Below, piece by piece: positions 28,327-37,361 of a DNA stretch of 64,000 nt (position 1 is its first letter; each line of letters starts with the position of its first letter). The DNA comes from CAUZFZ01 sp963579025. GTDB lineage: Bacteria > Planctomycetota > Planctomycetia > Planctomycetales > Planctomycetaceae. Under the pieces are notes generated by a model. That model made no database searches. It was not told the origin of the DNA and worked only from the letters and a program-made list of their open reading frames with translations. The DNA lies in contig CAUZFZ010000036.1 of NCBI GenBank assembly GCA_963579025.1, forward strand, positions 1-64,000, read 5' to 3'. Made by a program: the position numbers and the translations under genes.

Positions 28327-29484
28327 ATGACGGTTCCGGTTTCGCAGATGTGGACGGTGGCCAGTTACGTGCTGCGCAACAAGCTGCGGGGCATCGAGCG
28401 ATATCCACTGGTACTGATGCTTGAGCCGCTGTTCCGCTGCAACCTGGCGTGTGCCGGCTGCGGCAAGATCCAGCATCCCGTCGACATTCTGCGGAAGCAC
28501 CTCACGCCAGACGAGTGCTTTCACGCGGTCGAAGAGTGCGGCGCGCCAATGGTGTCGATTCCCGGCGGTGAGCCGCTGCTGCATCCGCAGATTCACGAGA
28601 TCGTCGAGGGACTTGTCGAGCGAAAGAAGTACATTTACCTCTGCACGAACGCCCTGTTGCTCGAGCAACATCTCGATCGCTTCACGCCCTCAAAGTACCT
28701 GACGTTTTCCGTGCATCTGGACGGACCGCAGATCGAACACGACCGCGCCGTCTGCCGCGGTGGAGTTTATGAAGTCGCCGTGCAGGCCATCCGTGCCGCT
28801 GTCGCGAGCGGATTTCGAGTCACGACAAACTCGACTCTGTTCAACGATGCCGATCCCGAGATCTGCCGCCAGTTCTTTGACGAACTGATGGAGATCGGTG
28901 TCGAGGGCATGATGGTCTCACCCGGTTATCCGTACGAAAAAGCGCCGGACCAGGAGCACTTTCTGCATCGCGGCGAAACGCAGCGTCTGTTCGGGCAGAT
29001 TCTGGATCGCGCGAAACGCGGCTGGAGATTCAATCAGTCGCCGCTGTTTCTTGACTTCCTGCGCGGGCACGTCGAACTGGAATGTACGCCGTGGGGCAAC
29101 CCGACATTCAATCTGTTCGGCTGGCAGAAGCCATGCTACCTGCTGCAGGAAGGCCACGTTGAAACCTTCCGCGAGCTGATGGAATCGACTGACTGGGACT
29201 CGTACGGTCACTGCAGCGGAAACGCGAAGTGTACTGACTGCATGGTGCATTCCGGCTACGAACCGAGCGCGGTGGCGGCGACATTCGGTTCGCTGAGTGG
29301 TTTCGCGCGGACCGTCAAACTGACGCTCTTCGGTCTGGGCGTCAGCAAATCCGCTGAGCCCGCTCCGGTCATAGCGGCCGTCGACGCTTCAAGAGACGCG
29401 ATTGAATTCGGCACCCCGGACACTACCGTCACCGAAACGGACGACGAGTCGCGGTTCGAAGTCGAGCTTCCCGTGCTCTCCTGA
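28327..29484 (+). CDS. hpnH: HpnH, adenosyl-hopene transferase (radical SAM)
   Basis: Joins a 5'-deoxyadenosyl radical to diploptene, the first step in making extended (C35) hopanoids. The 385-residue protein has the radical-SAM cluster CNLACAGC (Cys38, 42, 45), followed by SIPGGEPLLHP. A C-terminal Cys-rich region runs from CTPWGNPTFNLFGW to KCTDCMVHSGYEPSA, as is characteristic of HpnH. ATG at 28327 is chosen (GGAG seven bases ahead) over the frame opening at 28246. No squalene-hopene cyclase or other hpn gene is nearby. The membrane hopanoids would stabilise the cell envelope. Confidence 0.92.
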   Translation: MTVPVSQMWTVASYVLRNKLRGIERYPLVLMLEPLFRCNLACAGCGKIQHPVDILRKHLTPDECFHAVEECGAPMVSIPGGEPLLHPQIHEIVEGLVERKKYIYLCTNALLLEQHLDRFTPSKYLTFSVHLDGPQIEHDRAVCRGGVYEVAVQAIRAAVASGFRVTTNSTLFNDADPEICRQFFDELMEIGVEGMMVSPGYPYEKAPDQEHFLHRGETQRLFGQILDRAKRGWRFNQSPLFLDFLRGHVELECTPWGNPTFNLFGWQKPCYLLQEGHVETFRELMESTDWDSYGHCSGNAKCTDCMVHSGYEPSAVAATFGSLSGFARTVKLTLFGLGVSKSAEPAPVIAAVDASRDAIEFGTPDTTVTETDDESRFEVELPVLS

Positions 29485-29962
29485 ATGTCACGTTCCAATG
29501 CGTTCGCAAGTGGTGACCGCTACTGTGGAAGTCGAACTAAGGAGCCGGCGATACGCCAGTGGATCAATAGGCTTGCCGTCCTCGTCCCTCAGTTCACTCA
29601 GCTGTGAATAGAGGATCGTGCGGCTCGCGTCACTTCTTCGAAGGGATCAAGTGCCTCGTCCAAGTGTTACTGCACCTGCCAGGAATGCGGGACGTGTCCA
29701 GTCTGACGGCCTTACCCCGCAGCAGATCCTGTACCTTGTAGGTGCTGTTCCCAGATGACGACCGCGTCAACACCGCTGTTGAGGAGCGCGGCCGGCTGCG
29801 GGCTCCAAGAGCAACCCATTCAGCCGAGGATTTCATCTGCTTCAGAATGAAGGCCGCAATCGCAATGACTCACTGGCACAAACTGGCCAGGAAGGACCAG
29901 CGATTTGCCAGCCACGTGGAAGATCTCGGAGCCAGCGAACCAACCTGAATCAGCCGCCAGAC
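29485..29962. other. 478-bp region without a recognisable gene
   Basis: Only short frames without domains are seen on either strand. It lies downstream of hpnH (+) and of the broken Vps62-like gene (-), next to other gene remnants, so it may be decayed coding sequence. Confidence 0.35.
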
Positions 29963-31471
29963 TCACCATTCGCGCGCCGGCCACTCGCGGTTTCCGTAGT
30001 CCTGCTGACGCCAGTCGACGTTGTGTGCGGGGCCGGTGATATTCTCATCTCCCCATCGCCCGTAGTACTTCATCCACTCGCATCCCGCTGGCGGCTGATA
30101 GGCGTCGTAGGCAGCCTGGTTGCTGAAGGCATCTTTATCCCATCCGACATCGACAATCCGATCCCAGGTGGGCCAGGGCCATCCCGTGTCCGTTCGGTCC
30201 GTGGCCACATACACGTCACCAACAACAAAAGTGCCGGGGATCAACATCAGCAACCACTTGAGATTGAAGATCCGTCCGTGATCTTTGGGATCAGCATAGG
30301 TCGCATGAGACGACTGAGCTGAAAACACGACGGGGCGCTCGTGACCATCGAGTGGGTCTGCGAACTTAATGACGTCCTTCCATTCCAGACGATTCCCACC
30401 GGTATGTCCGGCAACGTAGACGTACTTTGGCTGCGTCCAGTTTCCCGGCGTGGAATTCTTCGGTGTGAGGATCATCATCTGTTCCCAGTCAGCTTCATGC
30501 TTGCCGAAGGATTTGATGATGTCAGTTGCGCCGTTGTAGGCGTAGAAGAAGAAGTAATGCAGAACATCCCAGTCCTGATTCTTCCAGAAAATTGGTTGAT
30601 GATAACCGTAACACGGTGCGTTGAATTCTCCGTTGCGCCAGATCTTCCCGTCATGCAAGGGCGTCTGATATTTGTCACGTTTGCCCAGCGTGGTACCGGG
30701 CAGCTGACTGGCATCACGCCTTCCGGCCTTTGGGTCAATGACCGGGTCCAGAACTGTCTTGCCGCTCTCATCCTCCAGAGCAGCGTTGCTGAGATAGAAC
30801 TCGGTTGTGCAGGGAAAGAACTCCTCCTCGGAGTTCAGAAAAACGAGAGGAGCGTAATGGCGCAGTATCTCCTCGCTGAGAGTGTAAACAGGCGGACGCG
30901 GGACCGTCGGTGTGACCAGACTGGCGTAGCGGGCGGCGATGCGACTGCAGTAGTCATCCTTCTTTTTCGAGGAATGATGCACATGGGCACCGACACCGAC
31001 CAGAACGTGGTTTTCTTTCTTAGGAGGCGAGTCCCGGTCCCACTTGTCTTCATCCTTAGCAACAAACTTCTTCACGGGCCCGACCAGTTGACGGGTCACA
31101 GGGTCCCACGCGCGAGCGTACAGCCTCAGGTTGGCTACCGTGTTGCCTTCAACTTTGACTGACCAGCCCGTTGCGATGAATCCCGGTGGAAGGATGACCT
31201 CCAGATCAGGTTTGAACTTGCCCTTATCTTTCTCTCCTATGTTCTGGTTGTGAGTGTGATAGTTGCCCTTCGTGAATTACTGAATCGTTCCGTCTGGACC
31301 GATCGTTGCAGGCCAGATCCAGAAATCGGCAAAACTCCGCTTTGACGTTCTCGCACCCAGCCCGATCATAACGGTCGACGAATCCCTGGAGTCCGGAAGG
31401 ACTGCCATGAGGTCCGGGTCCTTGTCCTGAACGAGAACCGAGCCATGCCAGCGTGTTTGTGTTTCCTGCAT
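29963..31471 (-). pseudogene. Vps62-related protein gene interrupted by an in-frame TAA
   Basis: Read as one frame from ATG 31471 (AAGGAG ten bases ahead) to the stop at 29963 this would encode about 502 residues. A single TAA at 31277-31279 interrupts it. Protein-like sequence continues on both sides: ADFWIWPATIGPDGTIQ before it and FTKGNYHTHNQNIGEKDKG, then LEVILPPGFIATGWSVKVEG, after it. The main domain resembles Vps62/DUF946 proteins: YAPLVFLNSEEEFFP, HYFFFYAYNGA, GKHEADWEQMMI and SSHATYAD. A GTG at 31099 could still give a 378-residue C-terminal product. Function of the family in bacteria is unknown. A sequencing error is the alternative explanation. Confidence 0.7.
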
Positions 31472-31701
31472 TCCCCATGTCTCCTTACGGATTCGTATGT
31501 CGATCATGTAATGTACATACATGTTGACGGCTCATATCGAATCACAGGCACTTCCCGATATGTGCTTTGCAGGCTGTGCGCGAAGAATGTCATCTCAGAC
31601 CCGCCTACTCGGCCAAGTGCGCCACGATCAAGGAGGCTGCTGCCATCAGACTGACCTTGCGAAATGACGATCGTTGTTACGCGCGGAGGTCGACAACACC
31701 T

Positions 31702-31908
31702 GCGTGTCGTGCACGTTCCCAGGCAGAATTCCGGGCGAAGCTCGGTATCGTGGAAGAAGAAGCGGACGAGTCGATCTACTGGATGGAACTGCTCATCGAC
31801 ACGGAAGTCGTGCGAGAAGAACTTCTGGCGGACCTGATCAAAGAAGCCAACGAAATCCTGTCGATGGTCGTCGCGTCAATTCGAACAAGCCGAAAGTCAG
31901 AGAAGTAA
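31702..31908 (+). pseudogene. 3' remnant of a four-helix-bundle (23S rRNA IVS-type) protein gene
   Basis: The C-terminal half of this family is intact: ACRARSQAEFRAKLGIVEEE, ADESIYWMELL, then KEANEILSMVVASIRTSRKSEK. The N-terminal helices are missing. The upstream sequence in this frame (open from 31567) is unrelated, while a short LLRA-like stretch survives in another frame just before 31700, which points to a deletion plus frameshift. Family members are about 120 residues. It ends one base before the DUF1501 gene start, so its 3' end may serve that gene's translation. Confidence 0.6.
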
Positions 31909-31909
31909 C

Positions 31910-33412
31910 ATGTCAAACGTGGGCACAGACAACAGCGAAGCAAGACTCCGCACTCCGCACTCCCCATTCCGAACTCCCTGCCCCCCCACTCGCAGACAGT
32001 TCCTCAACAGCTCGCTGGGAATTGGTAGCGTGGCATTTGCCTGGCTGCTCAACCAGGAACGGGCGTTTGCCACGCCGAAGAATGTCCCGAAAAAGAAGCC
32101 GACATTCGACCTCGACCGAAAGCAGTCGCACCTGGAGCCGCGGGCGAAGGCAATGATCTCGCTCTTCCAGCATGGCGGACCGGCTCATATGGACCTTACG
32201 GATCCGAAGCCGGAGCTGTCGAAGTTCGACGGTATGGACTACACCGGTGACGTGCAGTACAGCTTTGCGAATGCGGCGAGTAAGAAGCTGCTGGGCACGA
32301 AATGGAAATTCAGAAAACACGGTGACTGCGGCACTGAGTTGTCCGAGCTGCTGCCACACATCGGCGAGATTGCCGACGACATCTGTCTCGTCCGCAGCAT
32401 GCACACGGGTGCCAACGGGCACGAAGTTTCCATTCGTTACTTCCACGGCGGAATTCCGGGCGTCCTCGGTCGACCGCATTATGCGTCGTGGCTGTTGTAC
32501 GGACTGGGATCGGAAACTCAGAACCTGCCGGCATACATGGTGCTGACAGACCCCGGCGGGCATCCGGTGGATGGAGTCAATAACTGGTCCAGCGGGTTCA
32601 TGCCGCCATTGTTCCAGGGGACGGTGTTACGGCCCAGGGAGCCGCGAATCCTGAACCTCGATGCGGCCGCGCATCTGCGTGGCGAACCGCAGCGTCAGAA
32701 CCTGACGTTCCTGCAGGCTCTCAACCGCAAGCACGCAGCCAGGTTTCCCGGAGAATCTGATCTGGATGCCCGCATCGCCAGCTATGAACTGGCCGCGCGC
32801 ATGCAAACCGCCGCCGGCGAGGCACTGGATATCAGCCAGGAGACTCAGTCGACTCAAAAAATGTACGGTCTGAACGATGACGTCACGCGGGAATACGGCA
32901 CGCGTTGTCTGATCGCCCGTCGTCTGGTGGAACGCGGCGTGCGGTTCGTGCAGCTCTTCCTCGCCGGTCAGCCGTGGGACAATCACAACAGCATCGGCAC
33001 GGCACTGCCCAGCGTCTGTCGTCGTACGGACCGACCGTCGGCCGCACTGGTCAAAGACCTGAAACAGCGAGGCATGCTGGATGAAGTCATTGTCCACTGG
33101 GGCGGCGAGATCGGACGCCTGCCGGTGACGCAAGACCAGGGCGATCCGAAGAAGCACGGCCGCGATCACAACGGGCAGGGCTTCAGCATCTGGTTCGCCG
33201 GAGGCGGTTTCAAACCTGGAATGGCCTATGGAGCCACTGACGAAGTCGGTCATCGTGCGGTCGAGAACATCGTCACACCCAACGACTACCAGGCAACGCT
33301 GTTCCGCCTGTTCGGTCTGAACTGGCAGGAGCTTGTGTATCACCACAACGGGCAGCAGCAGATCGTGACCGCCGGAAGGCAGGCACGGGTCGTCGAAGAA
33401 CTGCTTGCCTGA
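31910..33412 (+). CDS. DUF1501 protein with Tat-type leader
   Basis: A 500-residue member of the large planctomycete DUF1501 family, related to the alkaline phosphatase/sulfatase fold and thought to be exported by Tat. The leader has TRRQFLNSSLGIGSVAFAW. Later motifs are ISLFQHGGPAHMDL, VRSMHTGANGHE, GQPWDNHNSIG, VHWGGEIGRLP and GRDHNGQGFS, in the usual order. These genes normally pair with a DUF1549/DUF1553 cytochrome-type gene, which is missing here. The biochemical role of the family is not established. It is convergent with the RTX-like gene. Confidence 0.9.
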   Translation: MSNVGTDNSEARLRTPHSPFRTPCPPTRRQFLNSSLGIGSVAFAWLLNQERAFATPKNVPKKKPTFDLDRKQSHLEPRAKAMISLFQHGGPAHMDLTDPKPELSKFDGMDYTGDVQYSFANAASKKLLGTKWKFRKHGDCGTELSELLPHIGEIADDICLVRSMHTGANGHEVSIRYFHGGIPGVLGRPHYASWLLYGLGSETQNLPAYMVLTDPGGHPVDGVNNWSSGFMPPLFQGTVLRPREPRILNLDAAAHLRGEPQRQNLTFLQALNRKHAARFPGESDLDARIASYELAARMQTAAGEALDISQETQSTQKMYGLNDDVTREYGTRCLIARRLVERGVRFVQLFLAGQPWDNHNSIGTALPSVCRRTDRPSAALVKDLKQRGMLDEVIVHWGGEIGRLPVTQDQGDPKKHGRDHNGQGFSIWFAGGGFKPGMAYGATDEVGHRAVENIVTPNDYQATLFRLFGLNWQELVYHHNGQQQIVTAGRQARVVEELLA

Positions 33413-33467
33413 AGGTTGACCGGTCGCAGGCTGAGAGGTCGCAGTTCGGCGCGGGTCGATCGCAGAC

Positions 33468-35693
33468 TTACTGCTGCACGACGTCATTCGCGCCACCCCC
33501 GCCGGAAACCGTGTCCTGCAGCCCGCCCTGACCTCTGACCAGATCCGTTCCCAGGCCACCATCGAGATTGTCGTTCCTGGAACCGCCGAACAACGTGTCG
33601 TTGTCGTCACCGCCCGTGATCGTGTCGCTTCCGGAGTTGCCGTTCAGGAAGTCGTTGCCAGCACCGCCGATGATGCTGTCCTTGCCGCCTTCGCCACGCA
33701 CCGAGTCATTACCGGCGCCAGCATCAATCGTGTCGTTTCCGGAGCCGCCTCTCACCGTGTCGTTACCCGCGCCCGTGGAGATGCTGTCCCTGCCGCTCCC
33801 GGCATTCACGACATCGTTGCCCGCACCACCAATGAATGTGTCGGCTCCGCCGCTGCCATTGAACTCAACGACGTTTCCAACAGCCGACGAATCCAGCAGG
33901 TCATTGCCAGCTGATCCGCGGAACTCGATCACGCCAGTGAATGTTGCCAGTGAGGCATCCAGAGTGACTCGGTCGGCGTTGGTGTTGCCCTGAATCAGCA
34001 GACGCGTGGCAGTGCCCAGCGTCTGATCGCTGATCACGGTGGAGTTCTGCACGAGTTGCACCTGGCCGCTGCTGAGCTGCAGCGTGTAGGTCCCGCCACT
34101 ACTTGGGAGAATCACGTTGAGCACTACGGTCCCACTGGTCGTTCCGCCGCCACCACCAGAGGATGGCTGGTCCTCGACGGTGTCTCCCGCTCCGCCGAAC
34201 AACTGGTCTTCACCGTCGCCACCATTCACGACGTCCCCTCGACCGCCCTGACCACTGACCCTGTCGTTGCCGGCCTCGCCATTCAGGTTGTCCCGGCCTC
34301 CCCCGCCGAGCAGCGTGTCGTTGTCGTTTCCACCGCGAATCGTGTCGCGTCCACTATTTCCATTGAGCAGATCGTTGCCGTCGTCACCGTTAATCACATC
34401 GTTGCCGGTTTCACCCCGCACTCTGTCGGCACCAGCACCGCCATTGATTGTGTCCTTGCCAGAACCACCGTTGATCGTGTCGTCGCCCGCTCCGCCATCG
34501 AGGCTGTCGTCACCAGAACTGCCGTTGACGACGTCGTTGCCCGATCCGCCAACGAACGTGTCGGCGTTGGTTCCACCGTCAAAGATCACATTGAAACCGA
34601 CTGCGGACGCATCCAGCGAGTCGCTTCCACCGGACGCATTGAACGACAGAGTTCCTGTGAAGCTGGCAAGTGATGCGTCGAGGGTCAGGTTTTCGCCGGC
34701 GCTCTGGCCGGAGATGGCTATCGTGGCGGCGTCCCCCAGAGTCGTGTCCAGGACCGTCGTCGTTCCGTTCACAATCTGCAGGTTGGTTCCCGACACCAAC
34801 TGCACAGTGAAATTGCCGCCGCCGGTCGGCAACGTCGTGGAGATCGCTCCCTCGAGACTGTTGGTCACTGTCACAGTGACTGCCTGCGTCACCGCGGCAG
34901 TGCCATCAGTGACCTGCACCGTCACCTCGTAAACGTTGTCGGTGTTAGCGTCCGCGGGAGCTTCAAAGTCAGGAGCCGTGTTGAACCGAAGCACGCCGGT
35001 CAACGCGTTGATGCTCAGATCCGCCTCATCGGCCCCGCCAATCAGCGAAAACAGCAGGTTCTGGGGTGGAGCTTCCGGGTCAGTGGCCGTGACGGTCAGC
35101 GCCGTCGTTGTTCCCTCGGCAACCGACGCGGTGGCGGACGATGTGATCGACGGCTGCGTATTCGGAACGGAAATTCCATTGCCCTGAATCGCAAAGTCGT
35201 ACGGGTTTTCGTTGCTGTCGTTGTTGACGATGTTGATCGTCGCCGAACGAGTCCCTGTCGCGGACGGATCGAACGTCACCGTAAACGTCGTACTGGCCGC
35301 GGACGCGACGGAAGCGGCGGGCGTTGACGTCACTGAAAAATCGGTCGCGTTCGTTCCCGTGATCGTGACACCCGTGCTGAGATCGAGTGACGTATCTCCG
35401 GTATTCGTAATCGTAAACGTGCGGGCTACAGTCGCGCCCGCAATGTCGGCCGAACCAAAGTCGGTCCCGTCTCCAGTGCCAGGCACGAGGTCGCCATCGT
35501 CAACGGGAGCGCCATTCCCGATCAGACCGATCTCAGCAGTCAGCAACACACGGTCTTCCAGCGGCTGAACCATGGCCGACCGAACCTGCGAACCATCCAG
35601 CCTTCGTCGAGCGACACCGTGCCGTGGTCGTCGCCTGTAAGACCCACCGTACAGACGCATCAGGAACCACTCGAAGGGTCGGTACTTCAACAT
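33468..35693 (-). CDS. RTX-like calcium-binding exoprotein with LEPRVLL-type N-terminus
   Basis: A 741-residue secreted protein. The basic N-terminus with PLEDRVLLTA (residues 44-53) is the planctomycete version of the LEPRVLL export motif. A choice-of-anchor-D-like beta domain (about 54-172) and a cadherin-like domain (180-285) follow. Two homologous modules then span 291-505 and 531-741. Each has a beta segment (LTLDASLASFTG or VTLDASLATFTG) leading into about a dozen GGxGxD nonapeptides that form a calcium-bound beta-roll. The modules match at exactly 240-residue spacing. Likely a surface or matrix structural protein. No protease or adhesin motif is seen. Confidence 0.85.
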   Translation of the reverse strand: MLKYRPFEWFLMRLYGGSYRRRPRHGVARRRLDGSQVRSAMVQPLEDRVLLTAEIGLIGNGAPVDDGDLVPGTGDGTDFGSADIAGATVARTFTITNTGDTSLDLSTGVTITGTNATDFSVTSTPAASVASAASTTFTVTFDPSATGTRSATINIVNNDSNENPYDFAIQGNGISVPNTQPSITSSATASVAEGTTTALTVTATDPEAPPQNLLFSLIGGADEADLSINALTGVLRFNTAPDFEAPADANTDNVYEVTVQVTDGTAAVTQAVTVTVTNSLEGAISTTLPTGGGNFTVQLVSGTNLQIVNGTTTVLDTTLGDAATIAISGQSAGENLTLDASLASFTGTLSFNASGGSDSLDASAVGFNVIFDGGTNADTFVGGSGNDVVNGSSGDDSLDGGAGDDTINGGSGKDTINGGAGADRVRGETGNDVINGDDGNDLLNGNSGRDTIRGGNDNDTLLGGGGRDNLNGEAGNDRVSGQGGRGDVVNGGDGEDQLFGGAGDTVEDQPSSGGGGGTTSGTVVLNVILPSSGGTYTLQLSSGQVQLVQNSTVISDQTLGTATRLLIQGNTNADRVTLDASLATFTGVIEFRGSAGNDLLDSSAVGNVVEFNGSGGADTFIGGAGNDVVNAGSGRDSISTGAGNDTVRGGSGNDTIDAGAGNDSVRGEGGKDSIIGGAGNDFLNGNSGSDTITGGDDNDTLFGGSRNDNLDGGLGTDLVRGQGGLQDTVSGGGGANDVVQQ
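33471..34823 (-). repeat. Duplicated 720-bp module inside the RTX-like gene
   Basis: The coding modules at about 34823-34179 and 34103-33471 align residue for residue at a 240-codon offset, for example LNGNSG at 443 and 683 and TLDASLA at 337 and 577. This indicates an internal tandem duplication followed by divergence. Confidence 0.75.
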
Positions 35694-36165
35694 GTTGACG
35701 TTCTTTTGCTGCTGAGAGATTCAGGATGACAGTCATGAGCTGCAGCAGGCACATATGCACTACCCGCAAAAGCGACAAAATAAGTAAACCACATAGAATA
35801 GGTAATTTCAATGCAGTATCGAAATCGAGAGAATCGTCCGCGAATGCCGATGGTTCCGGGGCTCGCGGGCGGAAAGTAATGGACCGAGCTGTCCCAACGC
35901 GGTACGCGGCGTCGGCGATTCTCAGGCGAGCGGCCACCAGTTAAAGCGAGCGGCCGGCAGGGCGGACATGCGACCGGCGTCAGAATTCCGGAGTCGCGGC
36001 CCAGAAGTGAGACTGAGAGTATTCTTCACCATCCGTGTCCCAGCGAATGCGGACTCGGGCGGTTTCGTCGAAGTTGCTCAAAAGAGCGGGGCGAGCGACT
36101 TCACTGGTGGAGTTCACCGTCGCTCGCCCCGGGGCAAACCTTCAGAAACTGACTACGTTGCAACG
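35694..36165. other. 472-bp intergenic region between two exoprotein genes
   Basis: It holds the terminator of the 36166 gene (36080-36130) and, nearer 35700, the promoter area of the RTX-like gene. The A/T-rich patch at about 35760-35820 is the most promoter-like part. No gene is seen. Confidence 0.4.
36080..36130 (-). terminator. Rho-independent terminator of the repeat exoprotein gene
   Basis: A perfect 12-bp stem (GGGGCGAGCGAC at 36088-36099 with GTCGCTCGCCCC at 36119-36130) encloses a 19-base loop. Read on the minus strand it is followed by GCTCTTTT. It begins 35 bases after the stop at 36166. Confidence 0.75.
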
Positions 36166-37161
36166 TCAAACGAAGACAAAACCCTCAGCCAGATTGGACG
36201 TCTGGGACCACACGTCATCAACAGTGGCAGTCGCCATGCCAAGGCTGGGGTTGTTCCAGGTGAAGTATCGTTCGAACGTGCCATCCGCCTCGACGACTGC
36301 AGTCAGGCCACCCGGCACGACACCACCGAAAGTGACGATCAGTCCTACCGGAGCCTCGTCGACAACAGTACCCCTGAGTACCCACTCGTTGGGTCCCAAT
36401 TGCAGGACGGAAAAGTCGTTGATGTCCGGTGCGGCGTCAAAGAAAAACACCTCATCTGAGCCCACGAGTCCACCCGCATCGACAACTGTCGCATAGATCG
36501 GTCCCAACGCGCTGATGTCAGTGATTAGCGAAAAGCCACCGAATCCGTCAGTTGTCGTGGTTCCCGAGACGACTCCGCTGAATGTCACGATCAGTCCCTC
36601 AGGATGCTCATCCATCACCCATCCGCTGATTTCGACAGTTGTCCCAACACTGGTCGTCCAAGCGTCGCCCCAGATGTATGGAGCGAGGTTATCTGCTGGT
36701 GGATCGATCGGTGGTGGATCGATCGGTACGGCGTCAAAGAAAAACATCTCATCTGAGCCCACGAGTCCACCCGCATCGACAACTGTCGCATAGATCGGTC
36801 CCAACTCGCTGATGTCAGTGATCAGCGAAAAGCCACCAAATTCGTCAGTTGTCGTGGTTCCCGAGACGGCTCCGCTGAATGTCACGGTCAGTCCCTCAGG
36901 ATACTCATCCATCACCCATCCGCTGATTTCGACAGTTGTCCCACTACTGGTCGTCCAAACGTCGCCCCAGATGTACGGAGCGAAGTTTTCGACTGGCGGA
37001 TCATCTGCTGGGAGATCATCGGCCGGGAGATCATCGGCCGGAAACTCCGACGTCAGCATGATCCTGGAACAGAGCACTTCAGTGTGCATGGGAATAGAGC
37101 GCGATCGACGCGCGCATGGTCTGCGCAGACGGCGAAACAGTGAAAGCATCTCGGACCTCAT
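36166..37161 (-). CDS. Secreted protein of three beta-repeats with LEPRVLL-like motif
   Basis: A 331-residue protein. The Arg-rich N-terminus with EVLCSRIMLTS (residues 28-38) is a variant of the LEPRVLL export motif. Then comes a PADDL micro-repeat (41-54). Units 60-143 and 159-242 are nearly identical (PYIWGDxWTT, ISGWVMDE, EGLxVTFSG, GFSLITDIS, ATVVDAGGLVGSDE) at a 99-residue offset, and a third diverged unit covers 247-331. Each unit looks like a small immunoglobulin-like beta-sandwich. ATG at 37161 or 37149 is possible; GAGG fits the latter. Probably a surface protein; no enzyme motif. Confidence 0.75.
   Translation of the reverse strand: MRSEMLSLFRRLRRPCARRSRSIPMHTEVLCSRIMLTSEFPADDLPADDLPADDPPVENFAPYIWGDVWTTSSGTTVEISGWVMDEYPEGLTVTFSGAVSGTTTTDEFGGFSLITDISELGPIYATVVDAGGLVGSDEMFFFDAVPIDPPPIDPPADNLAPYIWGDAWTTSVGTTVEISGWVMDEHPEGLIVTFSGVVSGTTTTDGFGGFSLITDISALGPIYATVVDAGGLVGSDEVFFFDAAPDINDFSVLQLGPNEWVLRGTVVDEAPVGLIVTFGGVVPGGLTAVVEADGTFERYFTWNNPSLGMATATVDDVWSQTSNLAEGFVFV
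36433..36987 (-). repeat. Two near-identical 297-bp-spaced coding repeats
   Basis: Sequence from about 36433-36690 recurs at 36730-36987 with only scattered differences over roughly 250 bases, an exact offset of 297 bases (99 codons). High DNA identity implies recent duplication or ongoing gene conversion. Confidence 0.85.
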
Positions 37162-37361
37162 TTGGCAGAAGGGTCAAGCGCGACGAATGGGCGGCGACCG
37201 GTGAAGCCGTTGGCGATCATTCACGCCAACAGAACTCTGCCCGCAGGGCATCGTCTGGCGTGAGGGTGAGGCGAATCACCGTATCTACTATTCTGATTGG
37301 CAATTCGCGGTGAATCACGACACTGATTCCCAGAATTTCCTGGGAGATTCTTTCCGAATCA

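Noticed and set aside
33568..34932. Plus-strand frames of Ser/Pro/Leu or Val/Thr repeats
   Set aside because: These are antisense readings of the RTX repeats, and the regular periodicity comes from the GGxGxD codons.
35968..36459. Plus-strand frame of 163 codons
   Set aside because: It runs through the terminator hairpin and antisense to the repeat exoprotein, and has no domain.
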